A stretch of DNA of 64,000 nucleotides from Flavobacterium indicum GPTSA100-9 = DSM 17447. GTDB lineage: Bacteria; Bacteroidota; Bacteroidia; Flavobacteriales; Flavobacteriaceae. Both the position numbers and the translations under genes were made by a program. Positions 54,923 through 63,095 of the stretch are shown one piece after another. Location of the stretch: positions 1,178,001 through 1,242,000 of the forward strand of contig NC_017025.1 in NCBI RefSeq assembly GCF_000455605.1, given 5' to 3'. How positions within the stretch are numbered: position 1 is the stretch's first letter; each line of letters starts with the position of its first letter. The notes under the pieces are model-generated. The model saw only the letters and a program-made list of their open reading frames with translations, ran no database searches and was not told the DNA's origin.

Positions 54923-54981
54923 GTTTCAGATATTTAGTTTCAGGATTCAGATGTTGTTTCAAGTTTTAGCTTTTTCTTGCA

Positions 54982-56343
54982 TTAAAACTTCTGAATACGT
55001 AATACTTTATTTTTTCTTAAGTACAACTGAATAATCGTTTTAGTATCGCGATTACTTTGCATCGGAATTATAATATTCTTTAGTACCTCTACATTGGTTA
55101 TTTGGTAATTTAAATCGAAAAAACAATACCCTTTATAAACCCCATTTTCAATTAAAACGGCACTACGTTCTTCAATACTTCTGCCTTTATCAACAATAAC
55201 CATATTGTCGTTTTCAAATTGCATGTTTTTCATGAATTCTTCCACTCTGCAATTATAGTCTTCTACCGGTTCTTTTTCAACACAGGCTCCTTTACATTCT
55301 TTAATCTTGTATTGAAAACAAGCGGCTTTAGATTCATACAAACCATTTAGTTTTTGACATAATTGGTATTTTTCCGTAATTCGGAATAAAGCATTTTTAC
55401 CTTCCATTAATGAGGTAAAGGAAGTCAGTTCTTTTTTCCGACCATCTGCTTTTTCAACACTTAATCGAAGATAACCCAATGCATCTTTCGAAGCATAAAG
55501 TGCCCATTGAAATATACTTTTTCGTTGTGCTCTGTTGTAAACGGGTTTGTTTATTTTTATTTCTTCACTTTCTTTTAACAACGCAATCAGTTCACTTCCT
55601 GTTTCTTCAAAAGTAACCGCAAAAACATCGCGTTGTATTTTTTTACTTTTAGAAGAAGTTCCAGTAAAATGTTGGTTGACTCTTTTTTTAATATTTTTAC
55701 TTTTTCCAATATAAATTAAATCCCCTTTTTCATTATGAATGTAGTAAATCCCCGTTTTGGAAGGTAAATTTTCTACAATATCTAATAATTTGGGCGACAT
55801 ACCGGCTTTGATTTCGGTCTTAACAAAACTCTTCACGATTTCTTTTTCTACGTCCTTAGCCAACAACATTTTAAAGAGTTTTACTGTTGCCATGGCATCA
55901 CCACTTGCACGGTGTCTGTCGGCCATTGGAATTCCTAAAGAGCGTACCAATTTTCCTAAACTATACGATGGTAAATCAGGAATGATTTTTTTAGATAATT
56001 CAACCGTACAAAGCGTTGGTTTTTTGAAATCATACCCTAAACGACGAAATTCTGTTTGTAAAATGCGGTAATCAAAAGAAGCATTATGAGCAACAACTAC
56101 ACAACCTTCAGTAATTTCAATAATACGTTTGGCGACTTCATAAAACTTAGGCGCACTTCGTAACATGGCATTATTAATACCAGTTAGTTTTACCACAAAG
56201 GGTTGAATAGGTATTTCAGGATTGACTAAACTGATAAATTGATCTACCACATCATGGCCATCAAATTTATAAATAGCAATTTCGGTAATACCTTCTTGAT
56301 TGTATTGCCCACCAGTGGTTTCTATGTCGAGTATTGCGTACAA
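54982..56343 (-). CDS. DnaQ-like exonuclease fused to a UvrC-type GIY-YIG endonuclease domain
   Basis: 453 aa. The N-terminal 3'-5' exonuclease (1-170) has Exo I DIETTGG, Exo II HNASFDYRIL and Exo III HRASGDAMAT. The GIY-YIG nuclease (about 195-275) has GIYYIHNEKGDLIYIGKSKN with the arginine in KKRVNQHF. The last 180 residues resemble the UvrC-like region after the nuclease, with a Cys-rich CQKLNGLYESKAACFQYK segment. The protein resembles the Cho/UvrC-like excision nucleases of Bacteroidota. The start is TTG 56343, with an in-frame TAG three codons before it, inside a GC-rich repeat. It may act in DNA repair. Confidence 0.85.
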   Translation of the reverse strand: MYAILDIETTGGQYNQEGITEIAIYKFDGHDVVDQFISLVNPEIPIQPFVVKLTGINNAMLRSAPKFYEVAKRIIEITEGCVVVAHNASFDYRILQTEFRRLGYDFKKPTLCTVELSKKIIPDLPSYSLGKLVRSLGIPMADRHRASGDAMATVKLFKMLLAKDVEKEIVKSFVKTEIKAGMSPKLLDIVENLPSKTGIYYIHNEKGDLIYIGKSKNIKKRVNQHFTGTSSKSKKIQRDVFAVTFEETGSELIALLKESEEIKINKPVYNRAQRKSIFQWALYASKDALGYLRLSVEKADGRKKELTSFTSLMEGKNALFRITEKYQLCQKLNGLYESKAACFQYKIKECKGACVEKEPVEDYNCRVEEFMKNMQFENDNMVIVDKGRSIEERSAVLIENGVYKGYCFFDLNYQITNVEVLKNIIIPMQSNRDTKTIIQLYLRKNKVLRIQKF

Positions 56344-56369
56344 GGCCCCCTAGCCCCCAAAGGGGGAAT
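56344..56369. repeat. GC-rich palindromic repeat, copy 1 (abuts the exonuclease start codon)
   Basis: The 26-bp block GGCCCCCTAGCCCCC then AAAGGGGGAAT contains C5/G5 runs able to fold into a hairpin. It is an inverted copy of the block at 56481-56508 with 3 differences. Such GC blocks are strikingly unlike the flanking AT-rich DNA. It lies directly against the TTG start. Confidence 0.8.
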
Positions 56370-56447
56370 ATTTAAAATTAATACTAGAATTTTGTGAAAT
56401 CATAATAATTCAATTATTTCTATGTGTATGAAATCATTTTATTGGTA

Positions 56448-56455
56448 CAAATATA
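56448..56455 (-). promoter_or_regulatory. Candidate -7 box of the exonuclease gene
   Basis: TATATTTG on the minus strand is a perfect TAnnTTTG. It would place transcription start near 56441, leaving a leader of about 98 nt that includes repeat copy 1. Confidence 0.4.
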
Positions 56456-56477
56456 TAAACAAAAAAAGTCACCATTT

Positions 56478-57170
56478 CTAATTTCCCCCTTTGGGGGTTA
56501 GGGGGCTTCTATTGCCAAAGATACTACTTCCAATTCGAACCATGGTACTTCCACATGAAATAGCCAATTGATAATCGCCACTCATACCCATGGATAACGA
56601 TTGAAGTTTAATGTTCATCGTATCAATTTGTTTGTATTTATCGAAAATCGTTTTCAGCTGTTTAAATTCTTTTTCAATCTGGTTTAGATTATCAGTGAAG
56701 GTAGCCATTCCCATTAAACCTACGATTCGGATATTTTTAAAGTTCTCATTGTCATTCTGAACTTGTTTCAGAATCTCATCTAATTCTTGTTCATTTAATC
56801 CAAATTTACTTTCTTCTTCTGCAATATGCACTTGAAGCAAACAATCAACAATTCGATTGTTTTTTTGGGCTTGTTTGTTGATTTCTTCTAACAATTTCAA
56901 ACTATCCACACCATGAATGAGACTTACAAATGGTGCGATTAATTTCGCTTTACGCGATTGTAAATGCCCAATAAAATGCCATTCAATATCTTTAGGCATT
57001 TGTTCGTGTTTATCTACTAATTCTTGTACATAATTTTCACCAAAAATTCGTTGACCTGCATTATAGGCTTCCATTAAATCGGAAATTGGTTTCGTTTTAG
57101 AAACGGCAACTAAGGTAACACCTTCTGGGAGTTGGGATTTTATGTTAGTTAGGTTTTGAGTTATTGACAT
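56478..57170 (-). CDS. YggS/PLPBP family pyridoxal phosphate homeostasis protein
   Basis: About 230 aa from ATG 57170 (MSITQNLTNIKSQLPEG); an upstream TTG would extend it into the preceding small gene. The TIM-barrel PLP protein has the lysine in VAVSKTKPISDL (about residue 25), GENYVQEL, WHFIGHLQSRKAK, and the phosphate-binding C-terminal SMGMSGDYQLAISCGSTMVRIGSSIFG. It stabilises PLP levels in the cytoplasm. The last nine residues, SPLTPKGGN, come from GC-rich repeat copy 2; the usual family end is at about FGNR. Its first 26 bp overlap the end of the 105-aa gene. Confidence 0.93.
   Translation of the reverse strand: MSITQNLTNIKSQLPEGVTLVAVSKTKPISDLMEAYNAGQRIFGENYVQELVDKHEQMPKDIEWHFIGHLQSRKAKLIAPFVSLIHGVDSLKLLEEINKQAQKNNRIVDCLLQVHIAEEESKFGLNEQELDEILKQVQNDNENFKNIRIVGLMGMATFTDNLNQIEKEFKQLKTIFDKYKQIDTMNIKLQSLSMGMSGDYQLAISCGSTMVRIGSSIFGNRSPLTPKGGN
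56481..56508. repeat. GC-rich palindromic repeat, copy 2 (inside yggS 3' end)
   Basis: Inverted copy of the block at 56344-56369. On the minus strand it reads AAGCCCCCTAACCCCC then AAAGGGGGAAAT and encodes the C-terminal residues SPLTPKGGN of YggS plus the run to the stop. Confidence 0.82.
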
Positions 57171-57462
57171 TTTTTTTGTCGTAAAAATATTTAACAATTA
57201 GTTGAATAAAAAATATAATAATTATAAAAATAAAGCAAATAATAATTAATCCAAAAACAGCTAACATTGGGTTGTAACATCTTATTTCTCTTTTTTGAAT
57301 TAAATTATTATTATAAACAATTAAAATTATACTTAATAGAATTTGAAGTATTAAATTTAATAATGTTAGCTTGTTTAGTGAAATAAATTTATTTTTTATT
57401 ATTACAATTGAACCCAATATTATTTGAATTATAATGGGTAATAAAATAATAATATTTATCAT
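57145..57462 (-). CDS. Small hydrophobic membrane protein
   Basis: 105 aa, start ATG 57462, with three hydrophobic helices: INIIILLPIIIQIILGSIVI, LLNLILQILLSIILIVY and LAVFGLIIICFIFIIIIFFI, and a basic tail. It is 3 bp after the DUF1015 stop and overlaps yggS by 26 bp, which fits an operon. Isoleucine-rich, low-complexity coding and the absence of a known family make this the least secure of the listed genes in the region; it could be spurious. Confidence 0.55.
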   Translation of the reverse strand: MINIIILLPIIIQIILGSIVIIKNKFISLNKLTLLNLILQILLSIILIVYNNNLIQKREIRCYNPMLAVFGLIIICFIFIIIIFFIQLIVKYFYDKKNVNNSKPN

Positions 57463-57465
57463 TTT

Positions 57466-58686
57466 TTACAACTCATACACTACCAATCCACTTCTGAATT
57501 TTGGTTCAATATAAGTTGATTTGGGAGGCATAATTAAATTATTGTCAGCTAGAGTTTTGATTTCATTAATATCGGAAGGGTAGAGCATAAACCCAACTTC
57601 AAATTCACCTTCATCTATCAAATCTTTAATTACAGAAACCGATTGCTTTCCTGAGATATAATCAATTCGTTCGTCGTTTCGTAAATCTTCAATACCTAAT
57701 AAAGGATGCAATACTTTATCATACAGAATTTGTGCATCTAAATTTTCTAATAAACTCGTATCACTATTGCTTTCATGTTTATAAAATAAAGCATAAAAAC
57801 GTCCCTCTAAATACATGCCAAATTCAAATTTATTTTGGGGTTTCCAAAGTTCTTGGTCTTTAACTTTTATAATGAAATTTTCCGCTAATTTCTGAATAAA
57901 AACTTCTTTACTTAAGCCATTTAAATCGCGAATTAACCGATTAAATTCATAAATTTTCACATTACTTTCTGCAATTAAAAAACTCATGAAAAAATTTAAA
58001 TTTGGATTGCCTAGATGTTGGTCTTCTTGAAATAATAATTCAGCAGATGCCGAACGATGATGTCCATCAGCAATGTATAAATTCGGAATTTTTTCAAAAT
58101 GTTCGGTTAACCAATCGATTTCACTTTGAGTATCAATTTTCCAGAGTATATGTCGCTCTTTATTTGTGGTAGAAAAATCATAAATTGGTTTACTTTGTTT
58201 TCGTAACGCAATAAAGGTATTGATTTCAGTACTATCAGGATAGGTAATTAAAACCGGTTCAGTATTGAAATGGGTTTGATGTAAATAATCCTTAAAAAGT
58301 TCTACACGGTATTGCAACGTATCTTCGTGTTTTTTTATCACATTATTTTGGTAATCAATCACTGAAGTACCGGCAATAATACCTGTAAATTTTTGATTTT
58401 TGGACTGAATTTCATACAGATAAAATACCGCTTTATCTTCTTCAATTAATATTTCGTCCGATTTAAAATCTTGGTATTTATGTGCAACTCCTTTAAAACG
58501 TTTGTCGAGTGTAATTTTTTGAGAATACACATAAGCCGGATTAATCACATGTAAAAACGAATACGGATTAAAACTCAACCAAGCGGCAAGCTCTGCTGAA
58601 CTGTAATCATCATAAGTTCTACATGTAACTAATGCTACTTTATCGGCTGTTGGTCGGACCGCTTTAAAAGGAATGATTTTTGCCAT
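57466..58686 (-). CDS. DUF1015 family protein
   Basis: 406 aa, soluble. The DUF1015 pattern is clear: MAKIIPFKAVRPTADKVA, LSFNPYSFLHVINP, and the signature LYIADGHHRSASAELL in the middle. Members are found across bacteria and archaea, sometimes beside serine or phosphoglycerate metabolism genes or SerC-like genes, but the function is unproven. It starts the run DUF1015, small membrane protein, yggS. Confidence 0.9.
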   Translation of the reverse strand: MAKIIPFKAVRPTADKVALVTCRTYDDYSSAELAAWLSFNPYSFLHVINPAYVYSQKITLDKRFKGVAHKYQDFKSDEILIEEDKAVFYLYEIQSKNQKFTGIIAGTSVIDYQNNVIKKHEDTLQYRVELFKDYLHQTHFNTEPVLITYPDSTEINTFIALRKQSKPIYDFSTTNKERHILWKIDTQSEIDWLTEHFEKIPNLYIADGHHRSASAELLFQEDQHLGNPNLNFFMSFLIAESNVKIYEFNRLIRDLNGLSKEVFIQKLAENFIIKVKDQELWKPQNKFEFGMYLEGRFYALFYKHESNSDTSLLENLDAQILYDKVLHPLLGIEDLRNDERIDYISGKQSVSVIKDLIDEGEFEVGFMLYPSDINEIKTLADNNLIMPPKSTYIEPKFRSGLVVYEL

Positions 58687-58693
58687 TTAATTG

Positions 58694-58746
58694 AGTGATT
58701 AGTAATTAGTGATTAGTAACTAGCTATTCACTAATTACTAATCACT
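58694..58746. repeat. Perfect 19-bp inverted repeat between DUF1015 and the hydroxyacyl-CoA dehydrogenase
   Basis: Arms 58694-58712 and 58728-58746 are exact complements around a 15-nt centre. The arms consist of degenerate GTGATTAGTAATTA units. It lies just after the dehydrogenase stop codon and could end its transcript, but lacks GC and a proper T tract. Confidence 0.7.
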
Positions 58747-58753
58747 TTTCACT

Positions 58754-59644
58754 TTATTTTGAAAATTGTTTTGAAACTTTTTCAGCTTTTTTACTTTCTG
58801 AATAATCATAGAAGCCTTCACCAGATTTAACCCCTAGTTTACCAGCCATAACCATATTAACTAACAAAGGACATGGGGCATACTTTGGATTTTTAAATCC
58901 GTCATACATTACGTTTAAGATAGATAAACATACGTCCAATCCAATAAAATCAGCTAATTGTAACGGACCCATTGGATGCGCCATTCCTAATTTCATAACT
59001 GTATCAATCTCATAAACGCCACCTACACCGTTGTAAAGTGTTTCAATAGCTTCGTTAATCATTGGCATTAAAATTCGGTTTGCTACAAATCCAGGATAGT
59101 CGTTAACTTCGGTTGGTATTTTACCTAATTTACAAGACAATTCCATGATGATTTTAGTTACTTCATCAGAAGTGTTGTACCCTCTAATGACTTCCACTAA
59201 TTTCATAATTGGCACCGGATTCATAAAGTGCATCCCAATTACTCGCTCTGGATGCACTACATTTGCAGCAATTTGAGTAATCGAAATTGAAGAAGTATTG
59301 GTTGCTAAAATCGTATTATGGTCGCAAACTTCACTTAATTGCTTAAAAATATTAAATTTTAATTGTACATTTTCAGTGGCAGCTTCAATAACTAAATCAC
59401 ATCCAACTACGCCATCTTTAATGTCTGTGTAGGTAATAATGTTGCCAATAGTTTTATGTTTGTCTTCTTCTGTTATGCTACCTTTTGCAACCATACGGTC
59501 TAAGTTAGTAGCTATAGTTGCCATTCCTTTTTCTAAAGATTTTTCAGAAATATCAATTAATTTTACTGGAAATCCACATTGTGCAAAAGTGTGCGCAATT
59601 CCATTTCCCATGGTTCCAGCTCCAATTACTGCGATTGTTTTCAT
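58754..59644 (-). CDS. 3-hydroxybutyryl-CoA / 3-hydroxyacyl-CoA dehydrogenase
   Basis: 296 aa. The Rossmann start IAVIGAGTMGNGIAHTFAQ binds NAD, and the catalytic histidine-containing HFMNPVPIMKLVEVI and ANRILMPMINEAIETL are typical. The C-terminal domain ends with GVKSGEGFYDYS. It oxidises short-chain 3-hydroxyacyl-CoA in beta-oxidation or butyrate metabolism in the cytoplasm. It follows the Gfo/Idh/MocA gene by 28 bp on the same strand. Confidence 0.94.
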   Translation of the reverse strand: MKTIAVIGAGTMGNGIAHTFAQCGFPVKLIDISEKSLEKGMATIATNLDRMVAKGSITEEDKHKTIGNIITYTDIKDGVVGCDLVIEAATENVQLKFNIFKQLSEVCDHNTILATNTSSISITQIAANVVHPERVIGMHFMNPVPIMKLVEVIRGYNTSDEVTKIIMELSCKLGKIPTEVNDYPGFVANRILMPMINEAIETLYNGVGGVYEIDTVMKLGMAHPMGPLQLADFIGLDVCLSILNVMYDGFKNPKYAPCPLLVNMVMAGKLGVKSGEGFYDYSESKKAEKVSKQFSK

Positions 59645-59672
59645 ATCGTGTTTATGTGTTTGTTTTAAATAT

Positions 59673-60638
59673 TTATTTCTCCATTGAATCGATAATCATG
59701 TACGCTACTCTTAACGCTTCTGTTCCATCCTCTAAGGTTACAATAGGTGATGTATTCGTTTGGATGGCGTCTGCAAAAGTTTCCAATTCGTCTAAAATAG
59801 CATTGTTTAATTGCACTCCAGGATTATCAAAATAGATTTGTTTTTTTATTCCTTCTGCATTTTGTAAAATCATATCAAAATCACCCGGAACTTCAGGGGC
59901 GTCTTTCATTCGAACAACTTCACATACTTTATCTAAATAGTCTACAGAAATATAGGCGTCTTTTTGAAAGAAACGAGATTTTCTCATGTTTTTCATTGAA
60001 ATTCGACTGGATGTAATGTTGGCCACACAGCCGTTTTCAAATTCGATACGGGCATTGGTAATATCAGGAGAATCCGAAATTACGGCAACACTACTCGCAT
60101 TTACCGATTTCACTTTCGAACGCACCACACTCAAAATAGCATCGATATCGTGAATCATTAAATCCAATACCACAGGTACATCGGTTCCTCTTGGATTAAA
60201 TTCAGCTAATCGATGGGTTTCAATAAACATTGGATTTTTAATTTTATCCTTAACGGCAGTAAATGCAGGATTGAATCGCTCTACATGACCTACTTGTCCT
60301 TTTACACCATGTTTATTTGCTAAGGCTATAATTGCTTCAGCTTCCTCAACTGTATTGGCAATTGGTTTTTCAATAAAAATATGTTTACCAGCTTCAATAG
60401 CTAATTTGGCACATTCAAAATGTTGCAAGGTAGGCGTTACAATATCAACGACATCTACAGCTGCAATTAAAGCCTCCATCGTATCGAATTTAGTGTAACC
60501 AAACTCAGCAGCAACTTTTAGGGCATTTTCTTCAAAGGGATCAAAAAAGCCAACTAATTCATATTTTTCAGATTGATTTAATAATCGTAAATGTATTTTT
60601 CCTAAGTGACCTGCACCTAAAACACCAACTTTCAGCAT
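59673..60638 (-). CDS. Gfo/Idh/MocA family oxidoreductase
   Basis: 321 aa. Rossmann GVLGAGHLGKIHLRLL, the EKP motif HIFIEKPIANTVEEA, and the family C-terminal half with DLMIHDIDAILSVV. NAD(P)-dependent dehydrogenase or epimerase on a sugar or related alcohol. In Flavobacteria a protein of this kind is commonly next to the hydroxyacyl-CoA dehydrogenase, as here, but no substrate can be named. Confidence 0.9.
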   Translation of the reverse strand: MLKVGVLGAGHLGKIHLRLLNQSEKYELVGFFDPFEENALKVAAEFGYTKFDTMEALIAAVDVVDIVTPTLQHFECAKLAIEAGKHIFIEKPIANTVEEAEAIIALANKHGVKGQVGHVERFNPAFTAVKDKIKNPMFIETHRLAEFNPRGTDVPVVLDLMIHDIDAILSVVRSKVKSVNASSVAVISDSPDITNARIEFENGCVANITSSRISMKNMRKSRFFQKDAYISVDYLDKVCEVVRMKDAPEVPGDFDMILQNAEGIKKQIYFDNPGVQLNNAILDELETFADAIQTNTSPIVTLEDGTEALRVAYMIIDSMEK

Positions 60639-60771
60639 ATAAAAATTAATTTGAACAAAAATACAATTAAAGTTGAAAGTTTGAAGTGTAAAACTTTAAA
60701 AGTTTTTAGAAAATCGTACTTGGATTTTGTTTATTAAGCTTTAATTTTACCAAACTAAAAATGCCTGCAAA

Positions 60772-61413
60772 TTGAAAGATACAAATAAACATCAAGGACT
60801 AAGAAATCAATTGGTTAAACAATTACAAGACAAAGGTATTACCGATGTGAATGTATTGGAAGCCATAAGAAAGATTCCTCGACATTTATTTTTGAATTCG
60901 AGTTTTGAAGATTTTGCTTATCAAGATAAAGCGTTTCCTATTGGGGCGGGACAAACGATTTCTCAACCTTATACGGTAGCTTTTCAAAGTCAGTTGTTAG
61001 AAGTAAAAAAGGGAGATAATGTATTGGAAATTGGAACTGGAAGTGGGTACCAAACGGCTGTTTTAGTTACCATGGGTGCAAAAGTTTATTCTGTAGAACG
61101 TCAGAATGAATTGTTTAAATCGACGTCCTTGTTACTTCCCAAATTAAATATTCGTCCGAAACATTTATCATTTGGAGATGGCTATAAAGGCTTGCCACAA
61201 TTTGCTCCTTTTGATAGTATAATTGTAACGGCGGGTGCACCAATCATTCCGCAACCTTTAATGGCTCAATTAAAAATAGGAGGTAGGTTGGTAATTCCAT
61301 TAGGAGATAAAGAACAAATCATGACACTATTGATACGTAAGAATGAAACGCAATTTGAAAAACATGAATTTGGGGAATTTCGATTTGTTCCTTTATTAGA
61401 AAATAAAAACTAA
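60772..61413 (+). CDS. pcm: Protein-L-isoaspartate O-methyltransferase
   Basis: 213 aa. The SAM-binding motif VLEIGTGSGYQTAVL, the active-site region FPIGAGQTISQPYTVA and IIVTAGAPIIPQPLMAQL are diagnostic. It repairs isoaspartyl residues in damaged proteins. The start is TTG 60772: no ATG or GTG exists between it and an in-frame TAA ten codons upstream, and the next residues KDTNKHQGLR are the conserved start. The pafA gene begins 7 bp after the stop, so they may be co-transcribed. Confidence 0.94.
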   Translation: MKDTNKHQGLRNQLVKQLQDKGITDVNVLEAIRKIPRHLFLNSSFEDFAYQDKAFPIGAGQTISQPYTVAFQSQLLEVKKGDNVLEIGTGSGYQTAVLVTMGAKVYSVERQNELFKSTSLLLPKLNIRPKHLSFGDGYKGLPQFAPFDSIIVTAGAPIIPQPLMAQLKIGGRLVIPLGDKEQIMTLLIRKNETQFEKHEFGEFRFVPLLENKN

Positions 61414-61420
61414 AAATATA

Positions 61421-63034
61421 ATGATATTAGAGATGCGAAATATTGCAATTGCCTCATTGTTTACTGTTTTAGGATTTGCACAAGAACGACCAAAATTGGT
61501 AGTAGGTATTGTAGTAGATCAAATGAAAATGGAATATTTATATCGATTTTCAAATGATTTTTCAGAAAATGGTTTTAAACGTTTAATGAACCAAGGGTAT
61601 ACTTTTCACAATGCCCATTATAATTATATGCCGACGTATACTGCGCCTGGGCATGCTTCTGTTTTTACTGGAACTACACCAGCTGTTCATGGCATCGTAG
61701 GTAATGAATGGTTCAATAAAGAAACCAGTAAAGAAGTATATTGTACTGAAGATGAATCTGTAACATTGTTAGGTAATGGAACGGAAAGTGAAGGGAAAAT
61801 GTCACCTAAAAATTTACAAGCTACAACAATAACTGATGAGTTGAAATTGGCTACTAATTTTAAAGGAAAAGTCATAGGGATGAGTATTAAAGATCGAGGG
61901 GCTATTCTTCCGGCTGGGCATTTTGCCAATTGGGCTTTTTGGTACAGTAAAACAGGTGAATTTGTTTCTAGTACTTTTTATGGAAAAGAATTACCGAGTT
62001 GGGCTACTCAATTCAATGCAGAAAAAAACTATTTGACTTATATTGAAAAAGGTTGGGATTTATTTAAACCCAAAGAAACATACAATGAAAGTTTAACAGA
62101 TAATAGCCCTTACGAAGGTAAATTATTTAAAAAGACACCTTTCTTTCCCTATAATTTGAAAGATATGTTTGAAGCAAATGATGCTGGGGTATTAAGAACA
62201 AGTCCGTATGGGAATAATTTATTAGTAGATTTTGCAAAACGTGCCATTGTAGCTGAAGAGTTAGGTAAAGATGAGACAACTGATTTTTTAACGGTTAGTT
62301 TTTCTTCAACGGATTACATTGGACATGTTTTAGGGCCTCGTTCTGTTGAATTACAGGATACCTATTTACGTTTAGATGCAACTATTGCAGATTTTTTAAA
62401 TTATTTAGATGCAACTGTTGGAAAAGGAAAGTATTTAGTGTTTTTAACTGCAGATCATGCCGGTGCAGAAAATGTAACTTATTTGAAAGACAACAAATAT
62501 GATGTGAATAATTTGAACTCTAAAAATATTCAACAAGACATTAAAGAATATATTGAAAAAACTTTTGGAGACAATTATTTATTAGATTATTCTAACTATA
62601 ATGTGTTTCTAGACAAAGCCAAATTAAAGCTTAAGAATATTGATCTTGAAAAAGTAAAAAGTTCGGTTAGAGAATTTTTACTGGCTCAAAAGTACATTAA
62701 AAATGTATATACTGAAGAACAAATTCAACTTTCTTCAACAACAGATTATTATTTACAGGCCATTAATAAAGGGTATGATCCAAAACAAAATGGAGAATTA
62801 ATTTTATTGTTAAAACCTGCATATGTTGAATATTCGGCAACAGGAACTACTCATGGATCACCGTATTCTTACGATACACATGTACCAGTTTTATTTTATG
62901 GATGGAAAATAAAGAAAGGCGAAAGTTATGCTAAGAAATACATTACTCAAATTGCTCCAACATTGGCACAAAAGTTAAAAATTACGATGCCAAATGGAAC
63001 ACAGTCAGAGGTATTAGAAGAAATATTAAAATAA
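61421..63034 (+). CDS. pafA: Alkaline phosphatase, PafA type
   Basis: 537 aa as drawn; ATG 61433 (MRNIAIASLFTVLGFAQ, a good signal peptide) may be the true start. Active-site residues match E. meningoseptica PafA with a constant offset of five: nucleophile Thr74 (PTYTAPGHAS), Asn95 (GNEW), Lys157 and Arg159 (SIKDRG), and metal-ligand Asp33. Other ligands fall in SSTDYIGH, TADHAGAE and GTTHGSPYSYDTHVP. It removes phosphate from phosphomonoesters in the periplasm and is independent of phosphate repression in Flavobacteria. Fits the phosphate-scavenging theme of the window. Confidence 0.95.
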   Translation: MILEMRNIAIASLFTVLGFAQERPKLVVGIVVDQMKMEYLYRFSNDFSENGFKRLMNQGYTFHNAHYNYMPTYTAPGHASVFTGTTPAVHGIVGNEWFNKETSKEVYCTEDESVTLLGNGTESEGKMSPKNLQATTITDELKLATNFKGKVIGMSIKDRGAILPAGHFANWAFWYSKTGEFVSSTFYGKELPSWATQFNAEKNYLTYIEKGWDLFKPKETYNESLTDNSPYEGKLFKKTPFFPYNLKDMFEANDAGVLRTSPYGNNLLVDFAKRAIVAEELGKDETTDFLTVSFSSTDYIGHVLGPRSVELQDTYLRLDATIADFLNYLDATVGKGKYLVFLTADHAGAENVTYLKDNKYDVNNLNSKNIQQDIKEYIEKTFGDNYLLDYSNYNVFLDKAKLKLKNIDLEKVKSSVREFLLAQKYIKNVYTEEQIQLSSTTDYYLQAINKGYDPKQNGELILLLKPAYVEYSATGTTHGSPYSYDTHVPVLFYGWKIKKGESYAKKYITQIAPTLAQKLKITMPNGTQSEVLEEILK

Positions 63035-63036
63035 TA

Positions 63037-63067
63037 AAAGCGCATCAATGAGATGCGCTTTTTTTGT
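63037..63067 (+). terminator. Terminator after pafA
   Basis: Arms AAAGCGCATC (63037-63046) and GATGCGCTTT (63052-63061), a 5-nt loop and a T tract. The strongest GC-rich hairpin in the region. Confidence 0.92.
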
Positions 63068-63095
63068 AAACAACTAAACAAAAAAAGTATAGAAA

